Shown here: one piece after another, positions 36,005-45,160 of the stretch
How positions within the stretch are numbered: the first letter of the stretch is position 1
Layout: every line of letters begins with the position of its first letter
Source: Bacteroidales bacterium
GTDB lineage: Bacteria; Bacteroidota; Bacteroidia; Bacteroidales; UBA932
Length of the DNA: 64,000 nucleotides
Reading direction: 5' to 3'
Assembly (NCBI GenBank): GCA_023227835.1
Contig: JALOCI010000013.1
Span: forward strand, 1-64,000
The notes under the pieces: generated by a model
Seen by the model: only the letters and a program-made list of their open reading frames with translations
The model's database searches: none
What the model was told of the DNA's origin: nothing
Translations under genes and position numbers: made by a program

Positions 36005-37831
36005 TTATGCAAAAGTCTGAAGGTTGCACAAATGCGAATATAAACCCTCCATTTTTATTAATTCCTGGTGATTTCCCCGTTCTACAATTTCTCCCGCCTT
36101 AAGCACCACGATTTCATCTGCGTATTGTATAGTTGACAACCTGTGTGCAATAACCACAGAGGTCCTGTTTTCCATAAGTTTTAGCAACGCCTCCTGTACC
36201 AGTCTTTCGCTTTCTGTATCCAGAGCTGAAGTTGCCTCATCAAGTATAAGTATGGGCGGGTTTTTAAGGACAGCCCTGGCAATTGCCAATCTCTGCCGTT
36301 GACCTCCCGACAGTTTAAGCCCCCTGTCTCCAATATTGGTCTGATATCCGGACTCCATTTGAGATATAAACTCATGCGCATTCGCTATTTTTGCTGCCTT
36401 TATGACATCCTCCTCACTAACGTTCTCCATACCGAATGCTATATTGTTGAAAACTGTATCATTAAATAGTATGGCCTCCTGAGTTACAATACCCATCAAA
36501 CCTATCAGATCCTTTGGCTCATATTCACGGATATCCTTTCCGTCAAGGGTTATTGAACCGGAGGTGACATCATAGAAACGTGGAAGCAAATCTGCCATTG
36601 TTGATTTGCCTGCTCCTGATGGCCCAACCAAAGCAATCATCTTCCCTTTTTTAATCTCCAGATTAATATCCTTTAATACTGGTTCACTGACATATTTAAA
36701 GCCGACATTTCTAAAAACGATACTTTCACTGAAATCTTTTATTGGAATTGGATTTTTGGTTTTCTTAATCTCCGGTTCAACATCGAGTATGGCAAATATT
36801 CTCTCTCCTGATACAACACCTCTCTGAAGACTTGCTATTGCATTTGAAATCGATTTAGTTGGCTCAAGAACCTTCCAATAAAACCCTATGTATACCAAAA
36901 AAGCCGCAGCGTCCATCCCCAGTTTACCCTGAAGCTGAAGGTATCCCCCGTAAAACAGCACAGATGTGGCTACAGAAACTCCCAGGAACTCAGACAAAGG
37001 AGAAGCCATTGTTTGCCTGTTGAAAATCTTTTTGCTGGTCTTCCTGTGTCCTGAATTTGTATTATCAAAATGTGTGTTGATGTATTTCTGAGCATTGAAC
37101 GCCTTGATGATTCTTGCTCCAGAAATTGCCTCCTCAAAATGACTTATAATCCTCCCCATTAGGGACTGAGTTACAACTGCACCTTTTTTCAAGGACCGGA
37201 CCACTCTTGCAATAGCAAATGTTGTGATAGGTAACGCAAGAAGTGTGAATAGTGTCAGTTGCGGAGACATATAAAATAGTGCTCCCAAAAAACCGATGAT
37301 CATCAACGGATCTCTGAAAAGAATATGAAAAGTGTTGGCAACTGTGTTCTGAACCTCTGTCACATCGTTTGAAACACTCGATAGGATATCCCCTTTTCTT
37401 TTCTCATGAAAATAACCTATGTGAAGTTTTGAAATCTTTAAGAAGAGTGCCTTTCTAAGGTTATACATCAACTTAGTCCTTATACTGACAAGAATTCTCT
37501 GTGACAGATAATTTGACAGATTTGAAAAGAAAGACATAAGAATCATGAAAAAACACACAAATAGCAAGCCGTTCAAAAGGTTTGATTTAATCATGATCTT
37601 TGTAAGGAAATATTGAAAAAGCGAAGTGAAATAATCTACACTTATCGAGAATTCGGGCAATGACAGTTGCTGAGCTATGGCATCCGGACTGAATATAATC
37701 CTGACAATAGGTGCCACCAGTGCAAAGTTGAAAATTCCGAAGAACATCGAAAAAAGCGAAATAATCAAATAAGTAGGCCAGTATCGTCCATAGGGCTTTG
37801 CAAAAGAAAGCAGTCTTAAAAATGTCTTCAT
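36005..37831 (-). CDS. MsbA-like lipid exporter, ABC transporter with fused permease and ATPase
   Basis: A 608-residue half-transporter. Six membrane helices fill about residues 15-320; the nucleotide-binding domain shows Walker A GPSGAGKST near 405, signature KLSGGQRQRL near 510 and Walker B ILILDEATSALD near 533. This is the architecture of MsbA, which flips lipid A-core across the inner membrane as a homodimer; other lipid or peptide exporters share it. It lies 2 bases after the DUF4834 gene and 13 before the acyl-CoA ligase gene. Confidence 0.92.
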   Translation of the reverse strand: MKTFLRLLSFAKPYGRYWPTYLIISLFSMFFGIFNFALVAPIVRIIFSPDAIAQQLSLPEFSISVDYFTSLFQYFLTKIMIKSNLLNGLLFVCFFMILMSFFSNLSNYLSQRILVSIRTKLMYNLRKALFLKISKLHIGYFHEKRKGDILSSVSNDVTEVQNTVANTFHILFRDPLMIIGFLGALFYMSPQLTLFTLLALPITTFAIARVVRSLKKGAVVTQSLMGRIISHFEEAISGARIIKAFNAQKYINTHFDNTNSGHRKTSKKIFNRQTMASPLSEFLGVSVATSVLFYGGYLQLQGKLGMDAAAFLVYIGFYWKVLEPTKSISNAIASLQRGVVSGERIFAILDVEPEIKKTKNPIPIKDFSESIVFRNVGFKYVSEPVLKDINLEIKKGKMIALVGPSGAGKSTMADLLPRFYDVTSGSITLDGKDIREYEPKDLIGLMGIVTQEAILFNDTVFNNIAFGMENVSEEDVIKAAKIANAHEFISQMESGYQTNIGDRGLKLSGGQRQRLAIARAVLKNPPILILDEATSALDTESERLVQEALLKLMENRTSVVIAHRLSTIQYADEIVVLKAGEIVERGNHQELIKMEGLYSHLCNLQTFA

Positions 37832-37833
37832 GT

Positions 37834-38058
37834 TCAGTTTTCGTCTTTTGTCTCTACGAAGTCTACATATTCGCCCACACTTTTGTCAACTATCTTGTTT
37901 TTAGAATGTTGCTCATCAGAGGAAGTCGGCTGATTATTAAAATTATTAAATTTATCAACTTTTCTCTTAATCCACAAACCCAACAGCAATGGAAACACTC
38001 TTCCGGCCAACCAGAAAAGAATTACCAATATCAGTAAAACAGTAAGAAACATCTCCAT
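37834..38058 (-). CDS. Small membrane protein, DUF4834-like
   Basis: A 74-residue protein with a single N-terminal membrane helix at about residues 3-24, a basic patch (WIKRKVDK) just after, and a polar, acidic tail. The layout matches the small Bacteroidetes family DUF4834, of unknown function; the match is from memory and moderate. It sits between the large unknown protein (1-base gap) and the MsbA-like exporter (2-base gap), so it may be an accessory of either. Confidence 0.75.
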   Translation of the reverse strand: MEMFLTVLLILVILFWLAGRVFPLLLGLWIKRKVDKFNNFNNQPTSSDEQHSKNKIVDKSVGEYVDFVETKDEN

Positions 38059-38059
38059 A

Positions 38060-40276
38060 TTAGAATAAACTCCCTCTTTTTCTTATTTTTTTAATCTCCC
38101 CGCTTTCAAGATCAATACTGACCTCTTTACCTTTGCGGGTGGTCACTGCTACTTTTGTGCCAGAAAGGATTTTTATCTTTGTGTCAGGTAAGAGAGTGTT
38201 CTTCCCTGACAAATCGCCTATAGCCTCTCCCGAGTATCTGTATATTAGAGTTCTCAACCTTGTCCTTAAAATCCAGTATTGACTCTCTCCTATCTTCATC
38301 AACTCAGGAAATCCCTCTATCATCTCATCAGTTGTAATATCTTTCCACCCTTCTACAGGCTTACAATTCTTGTCATAAAGTCTGAGTGTGTTGTCTGTAT
38401 GCAGCAACATTATTGAAAGGGCTCCATTTTGTTCATATACTTTAGGCCCCAGTAAGATTAATGAATCCACACTTTTTGGAAATTGTCCGGCATATCTGCC
38501 TGTTTTATCAAGGAGATAAATCTTGTTCCCACTTGCAAACATCATTTGGTATTTCTTGTTTGAGAAGTAGTCAACCTCCTCTACAAATCCTCTCAAAGGT
38601 GTTGTAAATGGTATGGCCCATATTCCTCTTCCGTCGGTATATATCAGTCTGATTTTATAATCAGGCATCTGCTCAAGATACATCTTCTCCTTTTGTCCTT
38701 TACTAATAAGGAAAGGTCCTACCGGCACCCGGACCGTATCAGGGATATTAACAAGCTCAGTATCGGGCTCTCTGAGATTTGGCACTCTCTGTGATGTAAT
38801 AGAAATGGAGAAATTAACCTCCCTTTTATCTGCATCAGGTAATATCTTAAATAAAACAGCCTGGTAATTTTTCTTATGTAACCTTGAAGCAACTCTTTCT
38901 CTGGCCGGATCTCTGAAGAGAGATGCAACAGAGTCCTGCATCATAGAGACATTTGCAACTAGTGTAAACGGAGCATAGGACTCCGTCAGTCTGTCATAAG
39001 CCTCTCCCTGCTCAAGAAATCCCTCCATAGTGTATTTCTCAAAATTTCCGGCTGCAAATTCCCGGATCATATCCTCATCAGCAATCAATTGCCAGTTCCC
39101 CGATGTTACGACAAATCTCTCTGAATTATATGAGAATGATTTACCAAACAGTGTTGCGAGTGCACCTTTATATTCAAAAGAAGAAGCCACCTTTCTTTTG
39201 GACCTCTTTTTTCCCTCACTCCGTATCAGTGTAACCCAACGGCTTTCACTTTTATAAGGGATCAGTGCAAGAACCAGTTCGGCCGGCTTCTGAAGCAGAA
39301 ACCACCCTTTACATCTCTCATATTCAATCTCATCCACAACACCGAACGAGCGCCTGTATTCATAATAAGAATCAAGCAACACTTTAAAATCATCGGCTGT
39401 CAGCACTAGAGCCCCGTACGTGTTATAGGGTAAAAGACTCCACACTTCAGCCTTTCTTCCTTCAATATTTGTGAAAATTTCCGAAAATTCCGACTTACCC
39501 CTGTAATTAAACAAATTACCTTTAAATGAGACTCCTTTTGTATCGTGCTCCAGCTCAAAAGAGCTCCAAGAAGATATTTTTGAGGTGAAATCAGAATATC
39601 TCCAAAAGCGATAGTCAGTGTATCCGGAAAAGAACTTCCCGGCCTGTTGTATGTTTATGAAAATTTTATGCTCTCCGTTTGGTGTGTGCGCCATCATTTT
39701 TCTAAAATCATGGTTGTCCATGATTGAGGATTTTGTCTTATAATGCCTGATTGATGACTGTATCAGTATCAGAGATGGACTGGCAACAATCTCACGGTTG
39801 TTTTTAAAGATTTTCAGCCCGCTTCCGGAATATATCTCAAATCCATTGTATGAACTTTCACTGACTGCCCCCAATTTTCTAAGGAGTACATCCGGTTCTG
39901 TCCCGGACAAGTCCGACGGAAGATCAAGGAAAACAATTGGTAAGACTTCGTTTTTCGCAGAGTAGTGAAATGAAAGGGTAACCTCTCCGCCAGAAGTACC
40001 AGACAGAGATATAAATTTTCCCACAGGTGAGCCCTGCGGAAACAACGGAGGAAAGAGTCCTGAGGTGTCTGAAAGAAAAGACAAGGATGACTTCACATCA
40101 TTAAAATGGAAAATTGCTATTGCATCAATCGGTATAAGATCCGCTGATTGCAAAACGAAACCCTCCTGCGCCTTTACCGTCGGGTTTACTCTCTTTGAAC
40201 TGAATAAAAAAAAGACAACAATCAGTACCGCTAAAAGGGATGCTATGAATATATAGATTCTTCTTGCCTTTGCCAT
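38060..40276 (-). CDS. Large membrane-anchored periplasmic protein of unknown function
   Basis: A 738-residue protein with one N-terminal membrane helix at about residues 6-25 and the rest outside the cytoplasm. The N-terminal half (around residues 40-480) resembles DUF3352-type proteins in its opening LIPIDAIAIFHF and repeated strand pattern; the C-terminal 180 residues (around 560-738) contain repeated units such as KIYLLDKTGRYAGQFP, LRLYDKNCKPVEGW and LIYRYSGEAIGDL, like blades of a beta-propeller. No catalytic motif is seen. It leads the operon with an MsbA-like exporter and acyl-CoA ligase, so a role in envelope lipid or outer-membrane assembly is conceivable but unproven. Confidence 0.85.
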   Translation of the reverse strand: MAKARRIYIFIASLLAVLIVVFFLFSSKRVNPTVKAQEGFVLQSADLIPIDAIAIFHFNDVKSSLSFLSDTSGLFPPLFPQGSPVGKFISLSGTSGGEVTLSFHYSAKNEVLPIVFLDLPSDLSGTEPDVLLRKLGAVSESSYNGFEIYSGSGLKIFKNNREIVASPSLILIQSSIRHYKTKSSIMDNHDFRKMMAHTPNGEHKIFINIQQAGKFFSGYTDYRFWRYSDFTSKISSWSSFELEHDTKGVSFKGNLFNYRGKSEFSEIFTNIEGRKAEVWSLLPYNTYGALVLTADDFKVLLDSYYEYRRSFGVVDEIEYERCKGWFLLQKPAELVLALIPYKSESRWVTLIRSEGKKRSKRKVASSFEYKGALATLFGKSFSYNSERFVVTSGNWQLIADEDMIREFAAGNFEKYTMEGFLEQGEAYDRLTESYAPFTLVANVSMMQDSVASLFRDPARERVASRLHKKNYQAVLFKILPDADKREVNFSISITSQRVPNLREPDTELVNIPDTVRVPVGPFLISKGQKEKMYLEQMPDYKIRLIYTDGRGIWAIPFTTPLRGFVEEVDYFSNKKYQMMFASGNKIYLLDKTGRYAGQFPKSVDSLILLGPKVYEQNGALSIMLLHTDNTLRLYDKNCKPVEGWKDITTDEMIEGFPELMKIGESQYWILRTRLRTLIYRYSGEAIGDLSGKNTLLPDTKIKILSGTKVAVTTRKGKEVSIDLESGEIKKIRKRGSLF

Positions 40277-40283
40277 AAGAATA

Positions 40284-40314
40284 CAAAGTTACTAAAAATA
40301 AAAAAAGAGACAAA
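40284..40314 (-). promoter_or_regulatory. Promoter of the 40.3-32.3 kb envelope operon
   Basis: On the minus strand TTTG (40314-40311), a 19-base T-rich spacer and TAACTTTG (40291-40284), a full consensus. The -7 box ends 7 bases before the ATG at 40276, so the mRNA leader would be only a few bases. Confidence 0.75.
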
Positions 40315-40395
40315 AGAGACTATTTTTCTATTTTTATGCATAATTATATTAATTTCGTATTAAAATAAAACGAATAATAATAATTCATAATAATT

Positions 40396-41898
40396 ATGGA
40401 GCAGTTTCTTAACTACAACATAAATCCGGTTGTAGCAGGCTTGAATAAAAATTCATTGGAATTTACTAAAAGTGACATTATCAAATTTGTCATAGATAAC
40501 GAGATAAGAATAATTAACTTTAGATACATTGCCGCAGACGGAAGATTGAAGACTCTCAATTTTCCTGTTACCAGCTACAAATACCTAGACACAATACTTT
40601 CATACGGAGAGAGAGTGGATGGCTCAAGTCTTTTTCCATACATCGAAGCCGGCTCAAGCGATCTTTACATAATCCCCAGATTTTCATCTGCATACCTGGA
40701 CCCGTTTTCCACTATACCCACTCTGGGTCTGCTTTGTTCATACTTCAATAAAGACGGGCTTCCTTTGGAGAGCTCACCTGAAAACACCCTTCGTAAGGCT
40801 GCACGCTCTTTTAATGCCGCCACAGGACTCAATTTTGAGGCGATGGGTGAGCTTGAGTTCTATATTGTTGGAGAAGATTCAGGCAAATTTCCCATAGAAA
40901 ATCAGCGAGGCTATCATGAATCTTCGCCTTATACAAAATTTGAGCAATTCAGATGTGAGGCTGTAAACTGTATCGCAAGGTCCGGCGGACAGATAAAATA
41001 TGCACACTCGGAAGTGGGAAATTTCACGCTAGACGGCAAAATATATGAACAGAACGAGATAGAGTTCCTTGTATCCCCGGTTGAACAGGCAGCAGACCAG
41101 CTTGTAATGGCAAAATGGATTATCCGTAATCTGGCATATAAATATGGTATAGATGTCACTTTCGCACCAAAGATAACAACAGGTAAAGCAGGCAGCGGGC
41201 TTCATTTCCATACGAGATTAGTCAAGGATGGTAAATCTGTCATGATTAAGAACGGAAAGGTATCTGACGAAGCCAAACAGGCAATAGCCGGTTATATGAA
41301 GTGCGCATCCTCTTTGACAGCATTCGGAAACACAAACCCCATGTCATACTTCAGACTCGTTCCACATCAGGAAGCTCCGACAAGTATATGCTGGGGAGAC
41401 CGCAACAGATCTGTTCTGGTAAGGGTACCGCTGGGATGGACCGGAAAAAATGATATGGTAACCATTGCTAACCCACTAGAGCCAAAAAATACGGATATTA
41501 TATCAGACAAACAGACAGTAGAGATGCGTTCTCCGGACGGATCTGCCGATATCTACCAGATGCTCGCCGGTTTAACCGTAGCTGCAAGAACCGGCTTTGA
41601 GATGGAAGATGCCCTGGAAGTTGCCGGAAAAACCTATGTCGATGTGAACATACACAATCATGAAAATGAGAAGAAACTAAAGTCTCTTGAACAGCTTCCC
41701 TCATCGTGCATGCAGTCGGCAATGGAACTTGATGCAAAAAGAGATCTTTACGAAAAAGACGGAGTATTTGACAAAACACTTATCGATGGTGTCATAGACC
41801 ACTTAAAGTCTTATAACGACATGAGTACAAGAGAAGAAGCAGAGAAGAATCCGGAGCTTCTCTCGGAATTAGTTAAAAAATACTATCACTGCGGTTAA
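40396..41898 (+). CDS. glnA: Glutamine synthetase (Bacteroidetes type, about 500 residues)
   Basis: A 500-residue enzyme making glutamine from glutamate, ammonia and ATP. An N-terminal beta-grasp region (about 20-110) precedes the catalytic barrel with HSEVGNF and NEIEF (metal-binding glutamates), GSGLHFHTRL, SYFRLVPHQEAPTSICWGD and VEMRSPDGSAD. The adenylylation site NLYxLP of proteobacterial GlnA is not found; the nearest sequence is DLYEKDG. It is far shorter than the 700-residue type III enzyme of many Bacteroidetes. The upstream 119 bases hold only a weak -7-like box (TAATTTCG, 40350-40357). Its stop shares TTAA with recQ. Confidence 0.93.
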   Translation: MEQFLNYNINPVVAGLNKNSLEFTKSDIIKFVIDNEIRIINFRYIAADGRLKTLNFPVTSYKYLDTILSYGERVDGSSLFPYIEAGSSDLYIIPRFSSAYLDPFSTIPTLGLLCSYFNKDGLPLESSPENTLRKAARSFNAATGLNFEAMGELEFYIVGEDSGKFPIENQRGYHESSPYTKFEQFRCEAVNCIARSGGQIKYAHSEVGNFTLDGKIYEQNEIEFLVSPVEQAADQLVMAKWIIRNLAYKYGIDVTFAPKITTGKAGSGLHFHTRLVKDGKSVMIKNGKVSDEAKQAIAGYMKCASSLTAFGNTNPMSYFRLVPHQEAPTSICWGDRNRSVLVRVPLGWTGKNDMVTIANPLEPKNTDIISDKQTVEMRSPDGSADIYQMLAGLTVAARTGFEMEDALEVAGKTYVDVNIHNHENEKKLKSLEQLPSSCMQSAMELDAKRDLYEKDGVFDKTLIDGVIDHLKSYNDMSTREEAEKNPELLSELVKKYYHCG

Positions 41899-44093
41899 TT
41901 CCCGATCTCTGAGATAAACTTGATTCTTACAAGTCGGATCTCTTCTTCCGTATAGTTTCGACCCAGCTCATCCACCGCTTCCTTGAGGGAGTCGGTGGAA
42001 GCTTCCGTCTTGAAATATTCGTATATGTCATCAACTTTATCGTCATCTACCGTTTGCCTTATGTAGTAGTCTATATTGAGCTTGGTCCCTGAATTGACAA
42101 TAGATTCTATCTCGTCGAGAAGATCGTTCATCTCCATATTCTTAGCATCGGCTATATCCTCGAACGAGAGCTTTCTGTCTATACTTGTGATTATAAAGAC
42201 CTTGTTTATTGACTTATTAACCACACTCTTGACCACTAAATCCAAAGGCCTGTCTATTTCGTTCTCTGCTACATACTTTGATATAAGGTCGATAAAATCC
42301 TTCCCGAATTTCTTTGCCTTACCCTCTCCGACACCCTGACAATTCTTGAGTTCATCAAGTGTTACTGGATATTGAATTGACATATCTTCCAAAGAAGGAT
42401 CGTTAAAAATAACGAAAGGAGGAAGATTTAACCTCTTTGACATTGAAGAACGCAGATCTTTAAGCATTGAGAGTAGTGCGGCATCTCCGCCACCACCTCC
42501 GGCCTTGCTGCCTGGAGTAACCACTTCATCTCCCTCGTCAGAATCCAGAAACTCCCGATCCTCTGTAAGCATTATTGAAGTTGGTGCCTCAAGGAACTTA
42601 ATACCTTTCTCTGTACATGAAAGTAAGCCATATTTCTCAATATCCTTATCAATCAGATGGTGAATAAGGGCTTGCCTGATAACAGCCATCCAGAATCGAA
42701 TTCCTTTTGCGCTTCCTATACCGAAAAGTTCATGATGATGATGATTGTATGACTTTATGATTGAATTGTTAACTCCCGCCAGTATATTTGCAATGTGCTC
42801 CGCCTTAAATTGTTCCTTCATACCGGAAATAAGGTCAAGGACAAGCAGAACGTACTCTTTCCCCTCAAATTGCTTTTTAGGATAAAGGCAATTATCACAA
42901 GAGCCGCAGTTATCCTGAGTATAGTCCTCTCCGAAATAGTTCATAAGTACCTTTCTGCGGCAAAGATTCGATTCAGCATATGAAACGGTTTCCATAAGAA
43001 GATGTTTCCCGATCTCTTGCTCTGAAATCAATTTCCCCTGCATGAACTTCTCAAGTTTCTGAATGTCCTTGTAAGAATAGAAGGCGACACACTGGCCCTC
43101 GCCTCCGTCTCTTCCGGACCTTCCTGTCTCCTGATAATAACCTTCGAGACTCTTTGGAATATCATAGTGTATTACAAATCTTACATCCGGTTTGTCAATA
43201 CCCATTCCAAAAGCGATTGTGGCAACTATAACATCCGCCTCCTCCATAAGGAACTTATCCTGATTTGCGGCTCTTGTATTGGCATCGAGTCCCGCATGAT
43301 AAGGAAGTGCCTTTATACCATTAACGACAAGGAGTTCGGCCACATCCTCAACTTTTTTCCTGCTAAGACAATATATTATACCGGACTTACCTTGGTTGGC
43401 CTTTATAAATTTGATTATCTCCTTATCAATATTAACCTTAGGGCGAATCTCATAATACAGGTTCGGTCTGTTGAAGGAAGACTTAAACACCCGGGCCCCC
43501 AGCATATCCAGATTCTTTTGAATGTCATGTTGTACCTTAGGGGTTGCTGTAGCTGTGAGTGCAATTATAGGGGCAATCCCTATCTCCTTTACAATAGGAT
43601 TTATTCTTCTGTACTCAGGTCTGAAATCATGTCCCCACTCAGAGATACAATGAGCCTCATCAACAGCGTAGAATGAGATTTTAATCTGCTTGAGCAGTTG
43701 AATATTCTCCTCTTTGGTAAGAGATTCGGGAGCGACATAGAGTAATTTTGTATTACCTGCCAGTAAATCATCCCTGACTTCCTGTAGTTGAGCCTTTGTC
43801 AATGAAGAATTCAAGAAATGGGCTATACCGTCCCGCTCTTCTACAAATCCTCTGATGGCATCAACCTGATTCTTCATCAAAGCTATCAAAGGGGAAATTA
43901 TGATTGCGGTGCCATCCATTACAAGAGCCGGAAGCTGATAACACAACGACTTGCCTCCACCTGTAGGCATAAGGACAAATGCATCTCCTCCGTTAATCAG
44001 ATGCACTATTATCTCTTCTTGTGGACCCTTGAAGGAGTTAAAACCGAAGAATGTCTTTAACTGTTCATGCAAAAATTCAGAAGTAATTTGCAT
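41895..44093 (-). CDS. recQ: ATP-dependent DNA helicase RecQ
   Basis: A 732-residue 3'-5' helicase of recombination and fork repair. The helicase core shows LMPTGGGKSLCYQLPA (motif I), the DEAH box VDEAHCISEWGHDFRPEY and QETGRSGRDGG (motif VI). A zinc-binding region with CRRKVLMNYFG and CGSCDNC and a winged-helix RQC domain (about 350-520) follow. After a Gly-rich linker comes an HRDC domain (about 545-620) and a 110-residue C-terminal extension. The 3' end meets glnA head-on. Confidence 0.97.
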   Translation of the reverse strand: MQITSEFLHEQLKTFFGFNSFKGPQEEIIVHLINGGDAFVLMPTGGGKSLCYQLPALVMDGTAIIISPLIALMKNQVDAIRGFVEERDGIAHFLNSSLTKAQLQEVRDDLLAGNTKLLYVAPESLTKEENIQLLKQIKISFYAVDEAHCISEWGHDFRPEYRRINPIVKEIGIAPIIALTATATPKVQHDIQKNLDMLGARVFKSSFNRPNLYYEIRPKVNIDKEIIKFIKANQGKSGIIYCLSRKKVEDVAELLVVNGIKALPYHAGLDANTRAANQDKFLMEEADVIVATIAFGMGIDKPDVRFVIHYDIPKSLEGYYQETGRSGRDGGEGQCVAFYSYKDIQKLEKFMQGKLISEQEIGKHLLMETVSYAESNLCRRKVLMNYFGEDYTQDNCGSCDNCLYPKKQFEGKEYVLLVLDLISGMKEQFKAEHIANILAGVNNSIIKSYNHHHHELFGIGSAKGIRFWMAVIRQALIHHLIDKDIEKYGLLSCTEKGIKFLEAPTSIMLTEDREFLDSDEGDEVVTPGSKAGGGGGDAALLSMLKDLRSSMSKRLNLPPFVIFNDPSLEDMSIQYPVTLDELKNCQGVGEGKAKKFGKDFIDLISKYVAENEIDRPLDLVVKSVVNKSINKVFIITSIDRKLSFEDIADAKNMEMNDLLDEIESIVNSGTKLNIDYYIRQTVDDDKVDDIYEYFKTEASTDSLKEAVDELGRNYTEEEIRLVRIKFISEIGN

Positions 44094-44138
44094 ATAATAA
44101 AATAAGGAATAAATATCTAAAAAATGAACAAAATAAGT

Positions 44139-44146
44139 TACCTTTG
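44139..44146 (+). promoter_or_regulatory. -7 box of the kdsD unit
   Basis: TACCTTTG matches TAnnTTTG. No clear -33 TTTG is present at the right distance. Transcription would begin near 44150, about 38 bases before kdsD. Confidence 0.5.
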
Positions 44147-44188
44147 CAATACTAAGTTATCCATTAGTTTTTTCATCTCAAAATTTTT

Positions 44189-45160
44189 ATGACTATTTCA
44201 AGAGAGGAACTATCAAATATAGCGCAGGAGGTTGTCAATAAGGAGGCAGCAGCTGTTGCCCGGCTCTCAGGATTTATAGACGAACAGTTCTTAAGTGTAT
44301 TGGAACTCATTTTCAACAGTAAAGGAAGGTTAATTATAACAGGAATAGGAAAGAGTGCAATTATCGCCAATAAGTTGGTGGCAACTCTCAATTCTACAGG
44401 CACTCCGGCTGTTTTCATGCATGCTGCCGATGCTATTCACGGAGATCTTGGAATCATCCAGAAAGACGACGTGGTACTGTGTTTGTCCAAGAGCGGAAAC
44501 ACGGCGGAGATAAAGGTTCTGGTTCCCTGGATAAAGAAGATGGGAAACAAGATTATCGGCATGGTATCCGACACAAATTCCTTCCTTGCCCAGCATTCGG
44601 ATTTTGTAATTAAAGCAACTGTTGACTCCGAAGCCTGTCCAAACAATCTGGCCCCGACTTCAAGCACGACTGCCCAGTTGGTTATGGGAGACGCTTTAGC
44701 CGTTTGTCTGTTGAAAATGAGGGGGTTTTCACAGGAAGATTTTGCCAGAGTACACCCGGGCGGATCACTCGGAAAGAAGCTTTACACAAGAGTTTCTGAC
44801 ATAATAGACAGAGCTGTGCTTCCGATGGTTAAGGAAGATGAAACTATACAGAACACCATTCTGAATATTTCTGCCAACAGGCTTGGTGCAACGGTGGTAT
44901 TGCATGAAAGTGGTGATATTGCGGGAATAATAACAGACGGAGATGTCAGGAGGATGGTTGAGAAGGGATTAAGCATACACTCTCTCAGGGCCAGAGATAT
45001 AATGTCCTCCAATCCGAAGCGGGTGGAATCGGACGAATTGGCCGTAAATGCATTTAATATGATGGAACAGAACAAAATCACCTCTCTGGTTGTTCTTGAA
45101 AAAGGTAAATATATTGGACTGGTACATATTCACGATATACTAAGAGAAGGCATTGTATGA
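44189..45160 (+). CDS. kdsD: Arabinose-5-phosphate isomerase KdsD/KpsF
   Basis: A 323-residue isomerase converting ribulose 5-phosphate to arabinose 5-phosphate, the first committed step to Kdo of lipopolysaccharide. The SIS domain (about 40-175) shows ITGIGKSAIIANK, HAADAIHGDLG and LSKSGNTAEI, and two CBS domains fill about 205-320. Length equals E. coli KdsD (328). It overlaps the arginase-family gene by 4 bases (ATGA). Confidence 0.96.
   Translation: MTISREELSNIAQEVVNKEAAAVARLSGFIDEQFLSVLELIFNSKGRLIITGIGKSAIIANKLVATLNSTGTPAVFMHAADAIHGDLGIIQKDDVVLCLSKSGNTAEIKVLVPWIKKMGNKIIGMVSDTNSFLAQHSDFVIKATVDSEACPNNLAPTSSTTAQLVMGDALAVCLLKMRGFSQEDFARVHPGGSLGKKLYTRVSDIIDRAVLPMVKEDETIQNTILNISANRLGATVVLHESGDIAGIITDGDVRRMVEKGLSIHSLRARDIMSSNPKRVESDELAVNAFNMMEQNKITSLVVLEKGKYIGLVHIHDILREGIV

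Noticed and set aside
40354..40374. TTCGTATT / AAAACGAA imperfect repeat before glnA as an operator
   Set aside because: The repeat has a mismatch in A/T-rich DNA, where such matches are common by chance; no known regulator fits.
43167..43676. 169-codon plus-strand open frame inside recQ
   Set aside because: It is antisense to strongly conserved helicase motifs, and its translation is rich in Tyr/Asn/Cys with no family features.
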